Assembly (NCBI GenBank): GCA_025060635.1
Contig: JANXBN010000004.1
Span: forward strand, 62,001-126,000
DNA length: 64,000 bases
Reading direction: 5' to 3'
Source: Candidatus Kryptonium sp.
GTDB taxonomy: Bacteria; Bacteroidota; Ignavibacteria; Kryptoniales; Kryptoniaceae
Positions 35,429-45,029 of this stretch are shown here, piece after piece. The notes below the pieces were generated by a model. That model made no database searches. It was not told the DNA's origin and saw only the letters and a program-made list of their open reading frames with translations. How positions within the stretch are numbered: position 1 is the stretch's first letter; the number at the start of each line of letters is the position of its first letter. Both the position numbers and the translations under genes were made by a program.

Positions 35429-36847
35429 ATGTCTGAATTTAGAATTGAAAAAGATGCACTTGGCGAAGTAAAAGTCCCATCCTGGGCGCTTTGGGGAGCG
35501 CAAACACAAAGGGCTGTTGAAAACTTTCCAATAAGTGGTATAAGGTTTCCGAGGACATTTATCAGGGCAATTGGATTAGTCAAGTATTGTGCAGCAAAAG
35601 TTAATTTTGAGCTTGGTTTGCTTGATGAAACGAAAGCGAAAGCTATAATGGATGCTGCGAAAGAAGTTATTGAAGGAAAACTTGATGATCATTTCCCGCT
35701 TGATATTTTCCAAACAGGCTCAGGCACATCAACAAATATGAATGCGAACGAGGTAATAGCAAACCGTGCTTGTGAAATTCTTGGTGCGAAAAGAGGCGAT
35801 AAAAATGTTGTTCATCCGAATGATCATGTTAATCTTGGGCAGTCATCAAACGATGTGATTCCATCTTGCATTCACATCTCAGCGGCAATTGCTGTTGCAG
35901 AACAATTGCTTCCAGCACTTGAAAAACTTCGTAAAGCACTTTTAGAAAAAGCGAAAGAATTTGACGATATCGTAAAGACAGGAAGGACACATCTTATGGA
36001 TGCTATGCCTGTGCGACTTGGACAGGAATTTTCCGGTTATGCTGCGCAAGTTGAACTCGCAATCGAAAGAATCAATTCGGTGCTTCCAAGGTTATATGAG
36101 CTTGCTCTTGGTGGAACTGCAGTTGGCACTGGAATTAATACGCATCCAGAGTTTGGAAAGAGAATCGCCGAAGCACTCGCACAAGAAACTGGTATCCCAT
36201 TTAAAGAAACCAGAAATCATTTTGCAGCTCAAGCATCAATGGACACAGCAGTTGAGTTAAGTGGTGCCCTGAAAGCTCTTGCAGTCGCACTTTACAAAAT
36301 TGCAAACGATTTGAGATGGATGAACTCAGGTCCTCAAGCTGGGCTTGCTGAAATTCGCCTGCCAGCACTTCAGCCAGGTTCATCAATAATGCCGGGAAAA
36401 ATTAATCCAGTTATCCCAGAAGCAGTTATGATGGTTTCAATGCAGGTGATAGGAAATGATTCTGTAATAACTTTAGCAGGTTCATCTGGAAATTTTGAAC
36501 TCAATGTCGCTTTGCCTGTCATTGCTAGAAATCTTTTAGAGTCAATAACTATCCTTGCGAATGCAAGCAATGTTTTCGTTGATAAGTGTATAAATGGAAT
36601 CGTTGCAAACAAGGAATATATGGAGCGACTCGCAGGACAAAACGCAATTCTTGCGACTGCGTTAACTCCTCATCTTGGTTATGATAAGGCAGCTCAAATT
36701 GTTAAAAAAGCAATGGCTGAAAATAAGACGATTCGTGAAGTCGTCCTTGAACTCGGATGGATGAAAGAAGATGAACTTGACAAAATTCTTGATATAAGAA
36801 AAATGACGGAAGGTGGATTTGTCGCTGGTGTATCAGCTGGTGGTTAA
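35429..36847 (+). CDS. fumC: Class II fumarate hydratase FumC
   Basis: A 472-residue fumarase interconverting fumarate and malate in the TCA cycle. The superfamily signature [16 protein letters not shown] is intact, together with [18 protein letters not shown] and [21 protein letters not shown] strong ribosome binding site (AAGGAGGAG) precedes the ATG. It is transcribed alone. A structured region follows at 36887-36936. Confidence 0.96.
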   Translation: MSEFRIEKDALGEVKVPSWALWGAQTQRAVENFPISGIRFPRTFIRAIGLVKYCAAKVNFELGLLDETKAKAIMDAAKEVIEGKLDDHFPLDIFQTGSGTSTNMNANEVIANRACEILGAKRGDKNVVHPNDHVNLGQSSNDVIPSCIHISAAIAVAEQLLPALEKLRKALLEKAKEFDDIVKTGRTHLMDAMPVRLGQEFSGYAAQVELAIERINSVLPRLYELALGGTAVGTGINTHPEFGKRIAEALAQETGIPFKETRNHFAAQASMDTAVELSGALKALAVALYKIANDLRWMNSGPQAGLAEIRLPALQPGSSIMPGKINPVIPEAVMMVSMQVIGNDSVITLAGSSGNFELNVALPVIARNLLESITILANASNVFVDKCINGIVANKEYMERLAGQNAILATALTPHLGYDKAAQIVKKAMAENKTIREVVLELGWMKEDELDKILDIRKMTEGGFVAGVSAGG

Positions 36848-36886
36848 TTCAAAGCTGAGAATTTGAAACTTATAAAGATGTATTAA

Positions 36887-36936
36887 ACCATCCTCCTCCT
36901 TGCTTTTTTGTAATAACAGGGCAAGTTGAGAGGATG
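36887..36936 (+). promoter_or_regulatory. Long stem-loop between fumC and the M24 peptidase
   Basis: An 8-base outer stem (36887-36894 with 36929-36936), a small internal loop, and a 5-base inner stem (36898-36902 with 36920-36924) closing a 17-base loop that contains six T. No T tract follows, so this is not a standard terminator. It may be an RNA structure or a DNA operator for the peptidase gene, whose ATG is 62 bases on. Confidence 0.35.
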
Positions 36937-36997
36937 GATAATGGTTGGTCTATTTTTAGTGGGATTTTATTTTTAAAACAAAAACTTGGGATGAGAG

Positions 36998-38179
36998 ATG
37001 AAAATAGAAAAAATACAAAAAACTCTTTCAGAACTCGGGCTTGATGGATGGCTTTTTTATGATTTTCATAACAGGGATAAAATTGGGATGAAAATTTTAG
37101 GCTTTCCATCTCAAGGGCTTGCGACAAGAAGATGGTTTTATCTTGTCCCGAAAGAAGGCAATCCGATAAAACTTGTTCATAGAGTTGAACCAGATAAACT
37201 TGATTTTCTTCCCGGAGAAAAACACTATTACTCTGGTTGGCGCGAGTTATATGAAAAATTGAAGCAAATACTTGGTGCTCCAAAGAAGATCGCAATGCAA
37301 TATTCACCTTTGAATTCTATCCCGTATATTTCAATTGTTGATGCTGGGACTATTGAACTTATCAGAAGCTTTGGGCATGAGGTTGTTTCTTCTGCAGATC
37401 TCGTTCAGATCTTTGAAGCATTGATTGATGAAGAAACTATCAAAACTCATTTTGAAGCAGGGAAGCTCATTGATGAAACGCTTGATGAAGCATTTGAAGA
37501 AATAAGAAAGGCAGTTAGAAGTGGAAGATATAAAACGGAATACGAGATTCAGCAATTTATATTGAAAAGGTTTCACGATAAAGGTCTAACTTCAAACGAG
37601 GATGCGCCGATCGTTGGAGTGAATGATCATCCCGCTAATCCACATTTTTGCCCAACTCCTGAAAACGCAAGGGAGATAAAACCAGGCGATAAACTTTTAA
37701 TTGATTTATGGGCGAAGAAAAATCAACCTGGTTCTATTTTTTATGATATCACATGGTGTGCGTTTATAGGTGATAATCCCCCCGAAGATTATGTTGAGGC
37801 ATTCCATATAGTTAGAGATGCAAGAAGAGAAGCCTTGAAGTTCTTACAAGATCGCTTGAGCAGGAATCAGGAAGTCGCTGGTTGGGAAGTTGATGATGTC
37901 GCAAGAAGATATATTCAAGAAAAAGGTTATGGTGAGTTCTTTACACATCGCACGGGACATTCAATTGGTGAAAATGTCCATGGAAATGGAGCTAACATTG
38001 ACAATTTTGAAACTCAAGATTTGAGAAAACTTGTCCCCGGTTGTCTTTTCTCGCTTGAACCAGGAATCTACATTCCTGGAAAGATGGGAGTTAGATCCGA
38101 GGTAAATGTCTACATTAACTCAAAAAAAGAGGCATTTATAACAGGGAGGGAACAACAAGAACTTGTTTTAATCTATTGA
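36998..38179 (+). CDS. M24-family metallopeptidase (Xaa-Pro dipeptidase-like)
   Basis: A 393-residue protein with an N-terminal creatinase-like domain (1-170) and a C-terminal pita-bread fold. The metal ligands are in place: D in LLIDLWAK, D in FYDITWCAF, H in HRTGHSIGENVHGNG, E in FSLEPGIYIPG and E in VRSEVNVYI. It probably hydrolyses Xaa-Pro dipeptides in the cytoplasm. It is followed by a sodium:solute symporter gene, possibly a peptide/amino-acid uptake pair. Confidence 0.88.
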   Translation: MKIEKIQKTLSELGLDGWLFYDFHNRDKIGMKILGFPSQGLATRRWFYLVPKEGNPIKLVHRVEPDKLDFLPGEKHYYSGWRELYEKLKQILGAPKKIAMQYSPLNSIPYISIVDAGTIELIRSFGHEVVSSADLVQIFEALIDEETIKTHFEAGKLIDETLDEAFEEIRKAVRSGRYKTEYEIQQFILKRFHDKGLTSNEDAPIVGVNDHPANPHFCPTPENAREIKPGDKLLIDLWAKKNQPGSIFYDITWCAFIGDNPPEDYVEAFHIVRDARREALKFLQDRLSRNQEVAGWEVDDVARRYIQEKGYGEFFTHRTGHSIGENVHGNGANIDNFETQDLRKLVPGCLFSLEPGIYIPGKMGVRSEVNVYINSKKEAFITGREQQELVLIY

Positions 38180-38200
38180 AAACCAAAGTTGGAGCGCGAA

Positions 38201-39625
38201 ATGTTTTTAACAGCGATTATTATTTATCTGTTGATTTTGCTTATTGTTGGTATTACAAAAACGAGATCTGTCAAAACTCAAGAAGATTTCATGGTTGCTG
38301 GAAGGAAAACACCTGTCTATAAGCTTGTTGGAACTTTGCTTGCGACATGGATCGGATCTGGAAGCATAATTGCGGGCGCAGGACTGGCTTACAGAGTTGG
38401 GTTTTCAGAATTGTGGCTTTCTGCTGGTGCTTGGGTTGCTATTGTGATAGTTTATTTCCTTGCTGGTAGAGTTAGGAAAATTGCTCAATATACCATGCCT
38501 GATATACTTGAGCAAAGATATAATAAGTGGGCAAGAATTTTAGGAACTATAACGATTGTAATTGCATATGTGACGATCGCAAGTTATCAATTCAAAGGTG
38601 GAGCTTTCGTTTTAAATTTAGTTACTGGACTGCCAGTTGAACAGGGAATTATAATTACTGCTATTTTTGTAATTATATTTACAGCTCTTGCTGGACTTAT
38701 CTCAGTTGTCACAATGGATGTGATAAATGGAACTTTAATGTTGCTTGGCATTGGTCTTGCGGTGCCGATAGTTTTGTACAACATCGGAGGTTGGACAGCT
38801 GTAACAGAAACACTGCCTCCAGATAGGTTTGCAATTTTCGGGCAAAAGGATTTCATCTGGGCTATGGGTGTATTCTTTCCGACATTTTTCCTTCTTTTAG
38901 GTGAATCAAGTATGTATCAGAAATTTTTCAGCGCAAAGGATGCTAAATCCGCAAGACAAGCGGTTATTTTTTGGGTTATCGGTACAATTATAATTGAAAC
39001 TTCAATCACAGCTCTTGCCGTCTTCGCAAGTGTTAAGTTCAAATTGCAAGAGTCAGAAAAAGTTATATTACATCTTGCAACTCATGGAAATGAAATTGGG
39101 CTTCCAACTATCGTTGGGATAATGTTGATAGTTGCAGCGATGGCAATTATAATTTCAACGGCAAATAGTTTCCTTTTAACGCCGAGCACAAATCTTGTGA
39201 GGGACATATATCAGAGATTTATAAATCCAAATGCTTCGCATAAACAAATAATCACTTTACAGAGAATTTTGATAGTGGTTCTTGGATTTCTTGGTTATCT
39301 TCTCCTCACTCGGTTTCAAACGGTTTTGCAAATGGCTTTAACTGCATACACGATGATTGGTGCGGGATTAACACCTGCGCTTCTTGCGGCATTTCTTTGG
39401 AGAAGAGTTACAACTGCAGGAGGGGTTGCAAGTATCGCCACGGGAATGGGGATAACTTTGATCATAACACTTATAAATATGTTCAGGAAGAAACCATTGC
39501 TTGAAGCAGATTACATCGTTTTGCCAGCAGCTGCAGGATCAATTCTTGTTTTGATAGTTGTAAGTTTGTTAACACCTCCAGATCCACCAGAAAAATGGAA
39601 GCCATTCATTGAAAATAAAAGTTAA
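38201..39625 (+). CDS. Sodium:solute symporter (SSS family)
   Basis: A 474-residue membrane protein with 13 predicted helices and the SSS pattern: FMVAGRKTPVYKLVGTLLATWIGSGSIIAGAGLAYRVG near the start (in shorter pieces), DILEQRYNKWARI, and an AAMAIIISTANSFLLTPSTNLVRDIY motif with the sodium-site serines. The TTG at 38189 lies in front, but the ATG at 38201 has GGAG 6 bases upstream and is preferred. The substrate cannot be read from sequence. It lies 21 bases after the M24 peptidase. Confidence 0.9.
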   Translation: MFLTAIIIYLLILLIVGITKTRSVKTQEDFMVAGRKTPVYKLVGTLLATWIGSGSIIAGAGLAYRVGFSELWLSAGAWVAIVIVYFLAGRVRKIAQYTMPDILEQRYNKWARILGTITIVIAYVTIASYQFKGGAFVLNLVTGLPVEQGIIITAIFVIIFTALAGLISVVTMDVINGTLMLLGIGLAVPIVLYNIGGWTAVTETLPPDRFAIFGQKDFIWAMGVFFPTFFLLLGESSMYQKFFSAKDAKSARQAVIFWVIGTIIIETSITALAVFASVKFKLQESEKVILHLATHGNEIGLPTIVGIMLIVAAMAIIISTANSFLLTPSTNLVRDIYQRFINPNASHKQIITLQRILIVVLGFLGYLLLTRFQTVLQMALTAYTMIGAGLTPALLAAFLWRRVTTAGGVASIATGMGITLIITLINMFRKKPLLEADYIVLPAAAGSILVLIVVSLLTPPDPPEKWKPFIENKS

Positions 39626-39636
39626 TTTTACGAATC

Positions 39637-40536
39637 GTGAGAAAGATTTTAATTTTGATGCTTTTAATTCATTCTTTTGCCTTAGCACAGCCAGAAAATC
39701 TTGAGGTACTGCATAGGAAAACATTTGAAAAGATAAAATTTATATCTGATACATCAAACGGTGTGGTTGGCGTTGCGGTGAAAAATCTCGTCACGGGCGA
39801 GACATTTTTTATAAATGAAAACCTGATCTTTCCGCAAGGAAGCGCCATAAAGATACCGATTTTGATTGAAGTTTTGAAACAAGCAAACGAAGGTAAATTT
39901 AAATTGACTGACAAAATTAAAATAGAAAAGAAACATCAAACTGGTGGAAGCGGTGTGCTTAAGGAATTCGGAGATGGGCTTTCGGAGTTGAGCATCTATG
40001 ATCTTGCTGTTTTGATGATCACTGTAAGTGATAATACTGCAACGAATATACTTATTGATCTCGTCGGGATGGAAAATGTTAATAAGACGCTTGTTAATCT
40101 TGGATTAAAGTACACGAAACTACAGCGCAAAATGATTCGTCCTGACGCATCTGCGAGAGGTGAGGAAAATCTATCAACCCCCGCTGAAGCAATGAAGCTA
40201 ATGGAAATGCTTTATAAAGGGGAAGTGATAAACAGGGAAATTTCTTCACAGGTTCTTGAAGTACTTAAAAAGGAAAAAGAAACAAATTTAGGCAAGTACC
40301 TTCCGCCTGAGGTTAAGGTTGCCAGCAAACCGGGCGGAATAGAAGGTGTAACTTGCGAATGGGGATTAATCTATCTTCCAAGACATCCTTATGTTATCGT
40401 CGTAATGAGCAATTATAACTTGAAACCATCAGGTGAGGTCATAGCGCAAATTTCAAAAATTATTTATGAACATTTCTGGCGAATTTCGCTCTCTACAAAG
40501 TATGGGACAAGGGTCCCGCTTGAGTTGTTGAAGTGA
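39637..40536 (+). CDS. Class A beta-lactamase-fold serine hydrolase without the omega-loop glutamate
   Basis: A 299-residue exported protein (signal peptide 1-18, GTG start). Active-site motifs: S69-A-I-K72, S131-D-N133 and K231-P-G233. In the omega loop, aligned by equal length against TEM-type enzymes, the general-base glutamate of class A beta-lactamases is replaced by M166 and the following asparagine by aspartate. Deacylation of beta-lactams should therefore be poor. It may be a peptidase or esterase of this fold. It starts 11 bases after the symporter. Confidence 0.82.
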   Translation: MRKILILMLLIHSFALAQPENLEVLHRKTFEKIKFISDTSNGVVGVAVKNLVTGETFFINENLIFPQGSAIKIPILIEVLKQANEGKFKLTDKIKIEKKHQTGGSGVLKEFGDGLSELSIYDLAVLMITVSDNTATNILIDLVGMENVNKTLVNLGLKYTKLQRKMIRPDASARGEENLSTPAEAMKLMEMLYKGEVINREISSQVLEVLKKEKETNLGKYLPPEVKVASKPGGIEGVTCEWGLIYLPRHPYVIVVMSNYNLKPSGEVIAQISKIIYEHFWRISLSTKYGTRVPLELLK

Positions 40537-40745
40537 TAGTATGCATAGATATGCTTTCAAATTTCAAAAAATTTAGGAGAAACTTATTTCGCCTGTGCTT
40601 CGGAAGAGAAGTTTTGTGAAATCGTGATAAATGTTTCCTTTAAATTAGAGATTTTTTTGGCTTTTGGAATCCCTTCGCTTTTCTTGACTTTTTCCGAAAA
40701 GTTTATCAATTTAAAAATGAACGAAAACAAAAAATCGCTCTATCC

Positions 40746-42134
40746 ATGAGAGTTTTTTACAATCTAATCCTTCTGATCTTGTCCCTACCAGTTCTTCTTT
40801 TCACTCAAACTGAAGAATGGGTATACAAAAAATCAATTGTTTTTCCTGCAACCGATACTGCATATGTTAGACCATTCTTGTGCGCGGTTGATGCTAGTGG
40901 GAATTTGTGGGTTATTTCTTCAAAAGCAACTGATACATCAGCTCACAATGCTTTGTGGAAAGCTGGACCGAATGACGATGTTTTTACACTTGTTTATAAT
41001 TATACCGCAAGATTTGATACAACAAATGTGCATTCGCTTCGGGGTATAACGACAATTCAAAATGATGTTTTGGTGGTTTTCAGACAACCAGCTGCAATAA
41101 ATCCTGCGGGTGTTTCAGGTCTTGATTATTTTAAAAATGGAAACCCACAACAAAGAGTAAGATATGGTTTCGGTTTTGGGCAAGCTGGATATGGAACTTT
41201 TGTTTTTGGTTTAAGTGCTACAAAAGATAGTTTTGTTTATGCCGGAACTACTTATCAAGCGGGAAATCCTGGTCCAACACCCAGAGTTTATAATTTTACA
41301 AGTAGAACGATTACAAATTCGTCTGGAAGCGCTGATCCAGGTGTTTATGTTCCGCCACCATTTTATGCAAGTTGTCCAGGTGGGTATAGCGCAGCTGGTG
41401 CTGATGTCATTCGTGATATTGCTGTTATTCCAAATGGGGATTATAATAATCCAAACACTCCATTTTACACATCAAGAAATAGCTCTGAAGATAATCCAAC
41501 CGCTGGAAATGTGGCCGTATGGACTGGCGGAACTCAAATTGAACCAAAGAACTACAGAGGTCAAGCTTTGACAGATTTTGCTGGATTCCTTGCTCTCGGA
41601 AGATTTGTACCATCTGGAATTTATGTTGATAAAAAGGGAAGATTATGGGTTTGCAGACCTGATTCTGGATTTCAAACTGTTAAGGCATTTGAGGTCGCTG
41701 GGAACTTCGCTATGGAAGTTTTAACTCTTGAAGGGGCGCCGTTCGTGGCACCATGTGATGTCGCTTTAAGTCCTGATGAATCGCGAGTTTATGTAATTGA
41801 TATGTTTGCAAGAAGAGCTTTTGTATTTGAGAAAGTGACAAGCATCGCTGAAAAGAGCAATGTTCCAGAAACTTTTTATCTTCACCAAAACTATCCAAAT
41901 CCTTTTAATTCGTCAACGGCGATCATTTACGAAATCCCAAGAGATGGTTTCGTTAGAATAAACATTTATAACTCGCTTGGTCAAAAGTTGACATCACTTG
42001 TTAATTCAATTCAAAGCGCTGGAAAACACATCGCAAGCTTTAATGCAGAGGGTTTGCCAAGCGGTGTTTATTACTATCAACTTGAGTTTGATAATTTCAA
42101 ATCCTCAATTAAGAAAATGGTTTTGATAAAATAA
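40746..42134 (+). CDS. Secreted beta-propeller-like protein with T9SS sorting domain
   Basis: A 462-residue protein with a signal peptide (1-20). Residues 30-370 contain repeated blade-like pieces (AVDASGNLWVIS, VDKKGRLWVCRP, LSPDESRVYVIDMF) of an NHL/SMP-30-type propeller. The last 90 residues are a type A T9SS sorting domain (LHQNYPNPFNSSTAIIY, NIYNSLGQKLTSLVN, LPSGVYYYQLE). It is the first gene of a four-gene outer-membrane/T9SS cluster and is followed after 15 bases by a TonB receptor. Ligand unknown. Confidence 0.82.
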   Translation: MRVFYNLILLILSLPVLLFTQTEEWVYKKSIVFPATDTAYVRPFLCAVDASGNLWVISSKATDTSAHNALWKAGPNDDVFTLVYNYTARFDTTNVHSLRGITTIQNDVLVVFRQPAAINPAGVSGLDYFKNGNPQQRVRYGFGFGQAGYGTFVFGLSATKDSFVYAGTTYQAGNPGPTPRVYNFTSRTITNSSGSADPGVYVPPPFYASCPGGYSAAGADVIRDIAVIPNGDYNNPNTPFYTSRNSSEDNPTAGNVAVWTGGTQIEPKNYRGQALTDFAGFLALGRFVPSGIYVDKKGRLWVCRPDSGFQTVKAFEVAGNFAMEVLTLEGAPFVAPCDVALSPDESRVYVIDMFARRAFVFEKVTSIAEKSNVPETFYLHQNYPNPFNSSTAIIYEIPRDGFVRINIYNSLGQKLTSLVNSIQSAGKHIASFNAEGLPSGVYYYQLEFDNFKSSIKKMVLIK

Positions 42135-42149
42135 TTTTACTCTTCAGCC

Positions 42150-45011
42150 ATGAAGTTCGCAAAAGCATTATTTTTGATTTTCATTTCTTTATCTGTTTCA
42201 TTTGCTCAAACTCCGAAGGGGAAAATTTTTGGCAAGGTCATTGATAAAACTACAGGGGAACCGCTTCCCGGAGCGAATGTCCTGATAGAAGGGACAACCA
42301 TGGGAGCTGCTGCGAATTTTGATGGTGAATACTTCATCATAAATGTGCCACCAGGCAGATATAATCTCATAGCAAGTATGGTTGGGTATAAAAAAATGAT
42401 CGTTAAAGATGTAGCTGTATATGTTGATAGAACAACAACGGTAAATTTTCAACTTGAGCCTACAGCAATTGAGGTTGAGCCAGTGGTAGTTGAAGCCAAG
42501 AGACCAGTTATAGAGAAAGATAAAACTTCTACATCGGTGAACATAGAATCAAGAGAAATTGAAAGCGCTCCGATTGAGGGGTTAAAGCAAATTCTTGAGT
42601 TAACAGCTGGAATTATACAAAATCCAAATGGCACTTTCAGCGTTCGCGGCGGTGGTTCTTATGAATTAAATTTCATGATAAATGGCGTTGAGCAAATAAC
42701 AACTAACACCGGTGTTCCAGGTTATAGCTTCGCATGGGATAAATCAAACAACTCTTGGAAGTATGATTACAATCCACTTGCAGTTGCACAAATGGAAATA
42801 ATTTCAGGAGGTTTTAGCGCTGAATATGGCAATGCTCAATCTGGTGTTGTTAAAGTTGTAACTAAAGAAGGAGGAACGAGATTGTCTGGCGAGTTCCGCT
42901 TTGAATATAGACCGCCTGGTCAGTATCATTGGGGACCGTATCTATACGGTCCTGAAACTGTTGAATGGAAAAAGTGGGGGACTATTGAAAGATGGAAAAT
43001 GGCATATCCTGATTCCTCCGATACTTGGATTTATAAGATGTGGCGAAAGTGGGTTGAAAATCATTCACCTAACCCGGATGGAGGACCAAACCCGCTTGGA
43101 GTTTATGATTATAGAAAACTTTCGTATAGAAGATTTTTACTTGGTTTCGGCGGTCCACTTGGCTCAAGCCCAGAAGCATTGAGATTTTTTATCTCCGCTG
43201 AATATAGAGAAAAACCAACAAGAATTCCAACGATTGAAAGAGTTCAAATTTATCAAAATTATACCTTAACTTTATCTTGGAATCCTGTGCCAAAGCATAA
43301 ATTTAAGTTGATGGGTTTGTATCAGTATTATCGTGGAGGTTTGTTTTCTGGGTCGGATGATATTCGTTGGGCTGGGAGAGATGGGGCTTGGAAATATGTG
43401 CTTGTGACAGATTCACCAAGAGATGAGATAACAAATACTCAAAGCTTCACTTGGACATATGCGATAAATCCGCAATCATTTTTTGAATTGACTGCTTATC
43501 ATTCAAGAGAAAGATATATAGTTCTCGTTTTGCCAGTTCCACAAAGACCAAGTTATTTAAGAGATGATGTTTGGTCTATTCCGCCTGGACCTTGGGATGA
43601 AGGATATAGAACTGTTTATTCATTCACTACTCTCTACGGTCAGGATGCTAGAACCGATGCTTGGAGCATATATGGCGATTACACAAATCAAATAACACCA
43701 AGATTTCAGATAAAAGCCGGATTTAAGTTCAATTACTGGGATACATATTACAGTGCCGTTTCAAGCTTCGCAGCAAATGCATTTATTTCAAGAACTGGAT
43801 ATGCGGAGTATTACAAGGCGTTTCCATATTATGTTGCTGGTTATATTCAAAGTAGGTTTGAATATGAGGGAATGGTCGCGAACATAGGCGTTAGAGTTGA
43901 TGGGTATAATTTTAATACGGAAATTCCGTATAATAGATTTAATCCATTTTATCCCGCTCTTGGAGCTGAATCAATAGGCGACCCGCGAACCAAACAAACA
44001 AAGGGTCATACAAGGATCTCTCCAAGGTTTGGAATTTCATTTCCGATCGCTGAAAACACGGCTTTTAGGTTACAATATGGACATTTTTATTCAATGCCTA
44101 CATTTAAAGAAGCATTGATGAGAACAACAGAGCTCGGGTGGATTGCTTATGGTAATGGTAATTTGGGACCAAAGCAAACTATAAGTTATGAATTTGGTCT
44201 TCAACATAGTTATAGGAATACGCATAGAATTGATATAGTTGCGTATTATAACGACAGGGTTAGACAAGTTGGACCTCTATACATTTATGCTCCAAGTGCT
44301 GGAATTAGAAGAAATAAACGATATCTCACATATGAAAACAACTCTTATGGTGCATCCAAAGGAATTGAAATCACAATTGATAAAGTAGCTCCGGGACGAT
44401 GGGGTTACAGATTAACTTACAGTTTATCAAGGACAACCTTCGGATACTACGGACCGCGAGCTCTGTGGTCGGACGATCCAAATGATCCGAGAAATTATCA
44501 GGAAAGAAATCAAGCTAATGACTTTTTATCTTACGATGACAGAACTCATACATTTAGAGCCCTTGTAAGTTATGCTATTGAAAAAGGCGGTGGGATTGAA
44601 ATTTTCGGCATCAAGCCGTTTTCGGATTTAGTTGTTAGTTTGACATACACAGCGCAAAGCGGAACACCATTTACCTATGTAACAAGTTATGATGAATTTA
44701 AAGATGTCGTTAATAACCGTCGTTATCCGCTTGAGGCGAAATTTGATCTCAACTTAACAAAACGAATCTACTTTGGTAAACAGAATATTCTTGTTGGAAT
44801 TAGAGTGATGAATTTGTTTAATAACAAATGGTTAACACCGTTTTCATCTCAGGATGATTTAAGAGATTGGGTTGAGAGAAATATAACACCTGATATGCTA
44901 AAGCCAGGTGAAGATCCTCTAAATCCAAGGGCAAGCTATAAGTTCAATTATTTCACCACATATCGCAATGTTCCAAGGGAGATCTACTTTACAATAGGTC
45001 TTGGTTTTTAA
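42150..45011 (+). CDS. TonB-dependent receptor with N-terminal carboxypeptidase-regulatory domain
   Basis: A 953-residue outer-membrane protein. Signal peptide (1-20), a CarboxypepD_reg-like domain (about 22-110, GKIFGKVIDKTTGEPLPGANV), a plug (about 130-240, with LELTAGIIQNPNGTFSVRGGG) and a 22-strand barrel. There is no SusD gene next to it, but a PorV-like and two T9SS-sorted proteins surround it. The transported substrate is not evident. Confidence 0.9.
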   Translation: MKFAKALFLIFISLSVSFAQTPKGKIFGKVIDKTTGEPLPGANVLIEGTTMGAAANFDGEYFIINVPPGRYNLIASMVGYKKMIVKDVAVYVDRTTTVNFQLEPTAIEVEPVVVEAKRPVIEKDKTSTSVNIESREIESAPIEGLKQILELTAGIIQNPNGTFSVRGGGSYELNFMINGVEQITTNTGVPGYSFAWDKSNNSWKYDYNPLAVAQMEIISGGFSAEYGNAQSGVVKVVTKEGGTRLSGEFRFEYRPPGQYHWGPYLYGPETVEWKKWGTIERWKMAYPDSSDTWIYKMWRKWVENHSPNPDGGPNPLGVYDYRKLSYRRFLLGFGGPLGSSPEALRFFISAEYREKPTRIPTIERVQIYQNYTLTLSWNPVPKHKFKLMGLYQYYRGGLFSGSDDIRWAGRDGAWKYVLVTDSPRDEITNTQSFTWTYAINPQSFFELTAYHSRERYIVLVLPVPQRPSYLRDDVWSIPPGPWDEGYRTVYSFTTLYGQDARTDAWSIYGDYTNQITPRFQIKAGFKFNYWDTYYSAVSSFAANAFISRTGYAEYYKAFPYYVAGYIQSRFEYEGMVANIGVRVDGYNFNTEIPYNRFNPFYPALGAESIGDPRTKQTKGHTRISPRFGISFPIAENTAFRLQYGHFYSMPTFKEALMRTTELGWIAYGNGNLGPKQTISYEFGLQHSYRNTHRIDIVAYYNDRVRQVGPLYIYAPSAGIRRNKRYLTYENNSYGASKGIEITIDKVAPGRWGYRLTYSLSRTTFGYYGPRALWSDDPNDPRNYQERNQANDFLSYDDRTHTFRALVSYAIEKGGGIEIFGIKPFSDLVVSLTYTAQSGTPFTYVTSYDEFKDVVNNRRYPLEAKFDLNLTKRIYFGKQNILVGIRVMNLFNNKWLTPFSSQDDLRDWVERNITPDMLKPGEDPLNPRASYKFNYFTTYRNVPREIYFTIGLGF

Positions 45012-45029
45012 AAGAAATACCTTACAAGA

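Noticed and set aside
40640-40690. GG...GC pair resembling another sigma-54 site upstream of the T9SS propeller gene
   Set aside because: Spacing is 9 bases instead of 10 and the flanking consensus is absent.
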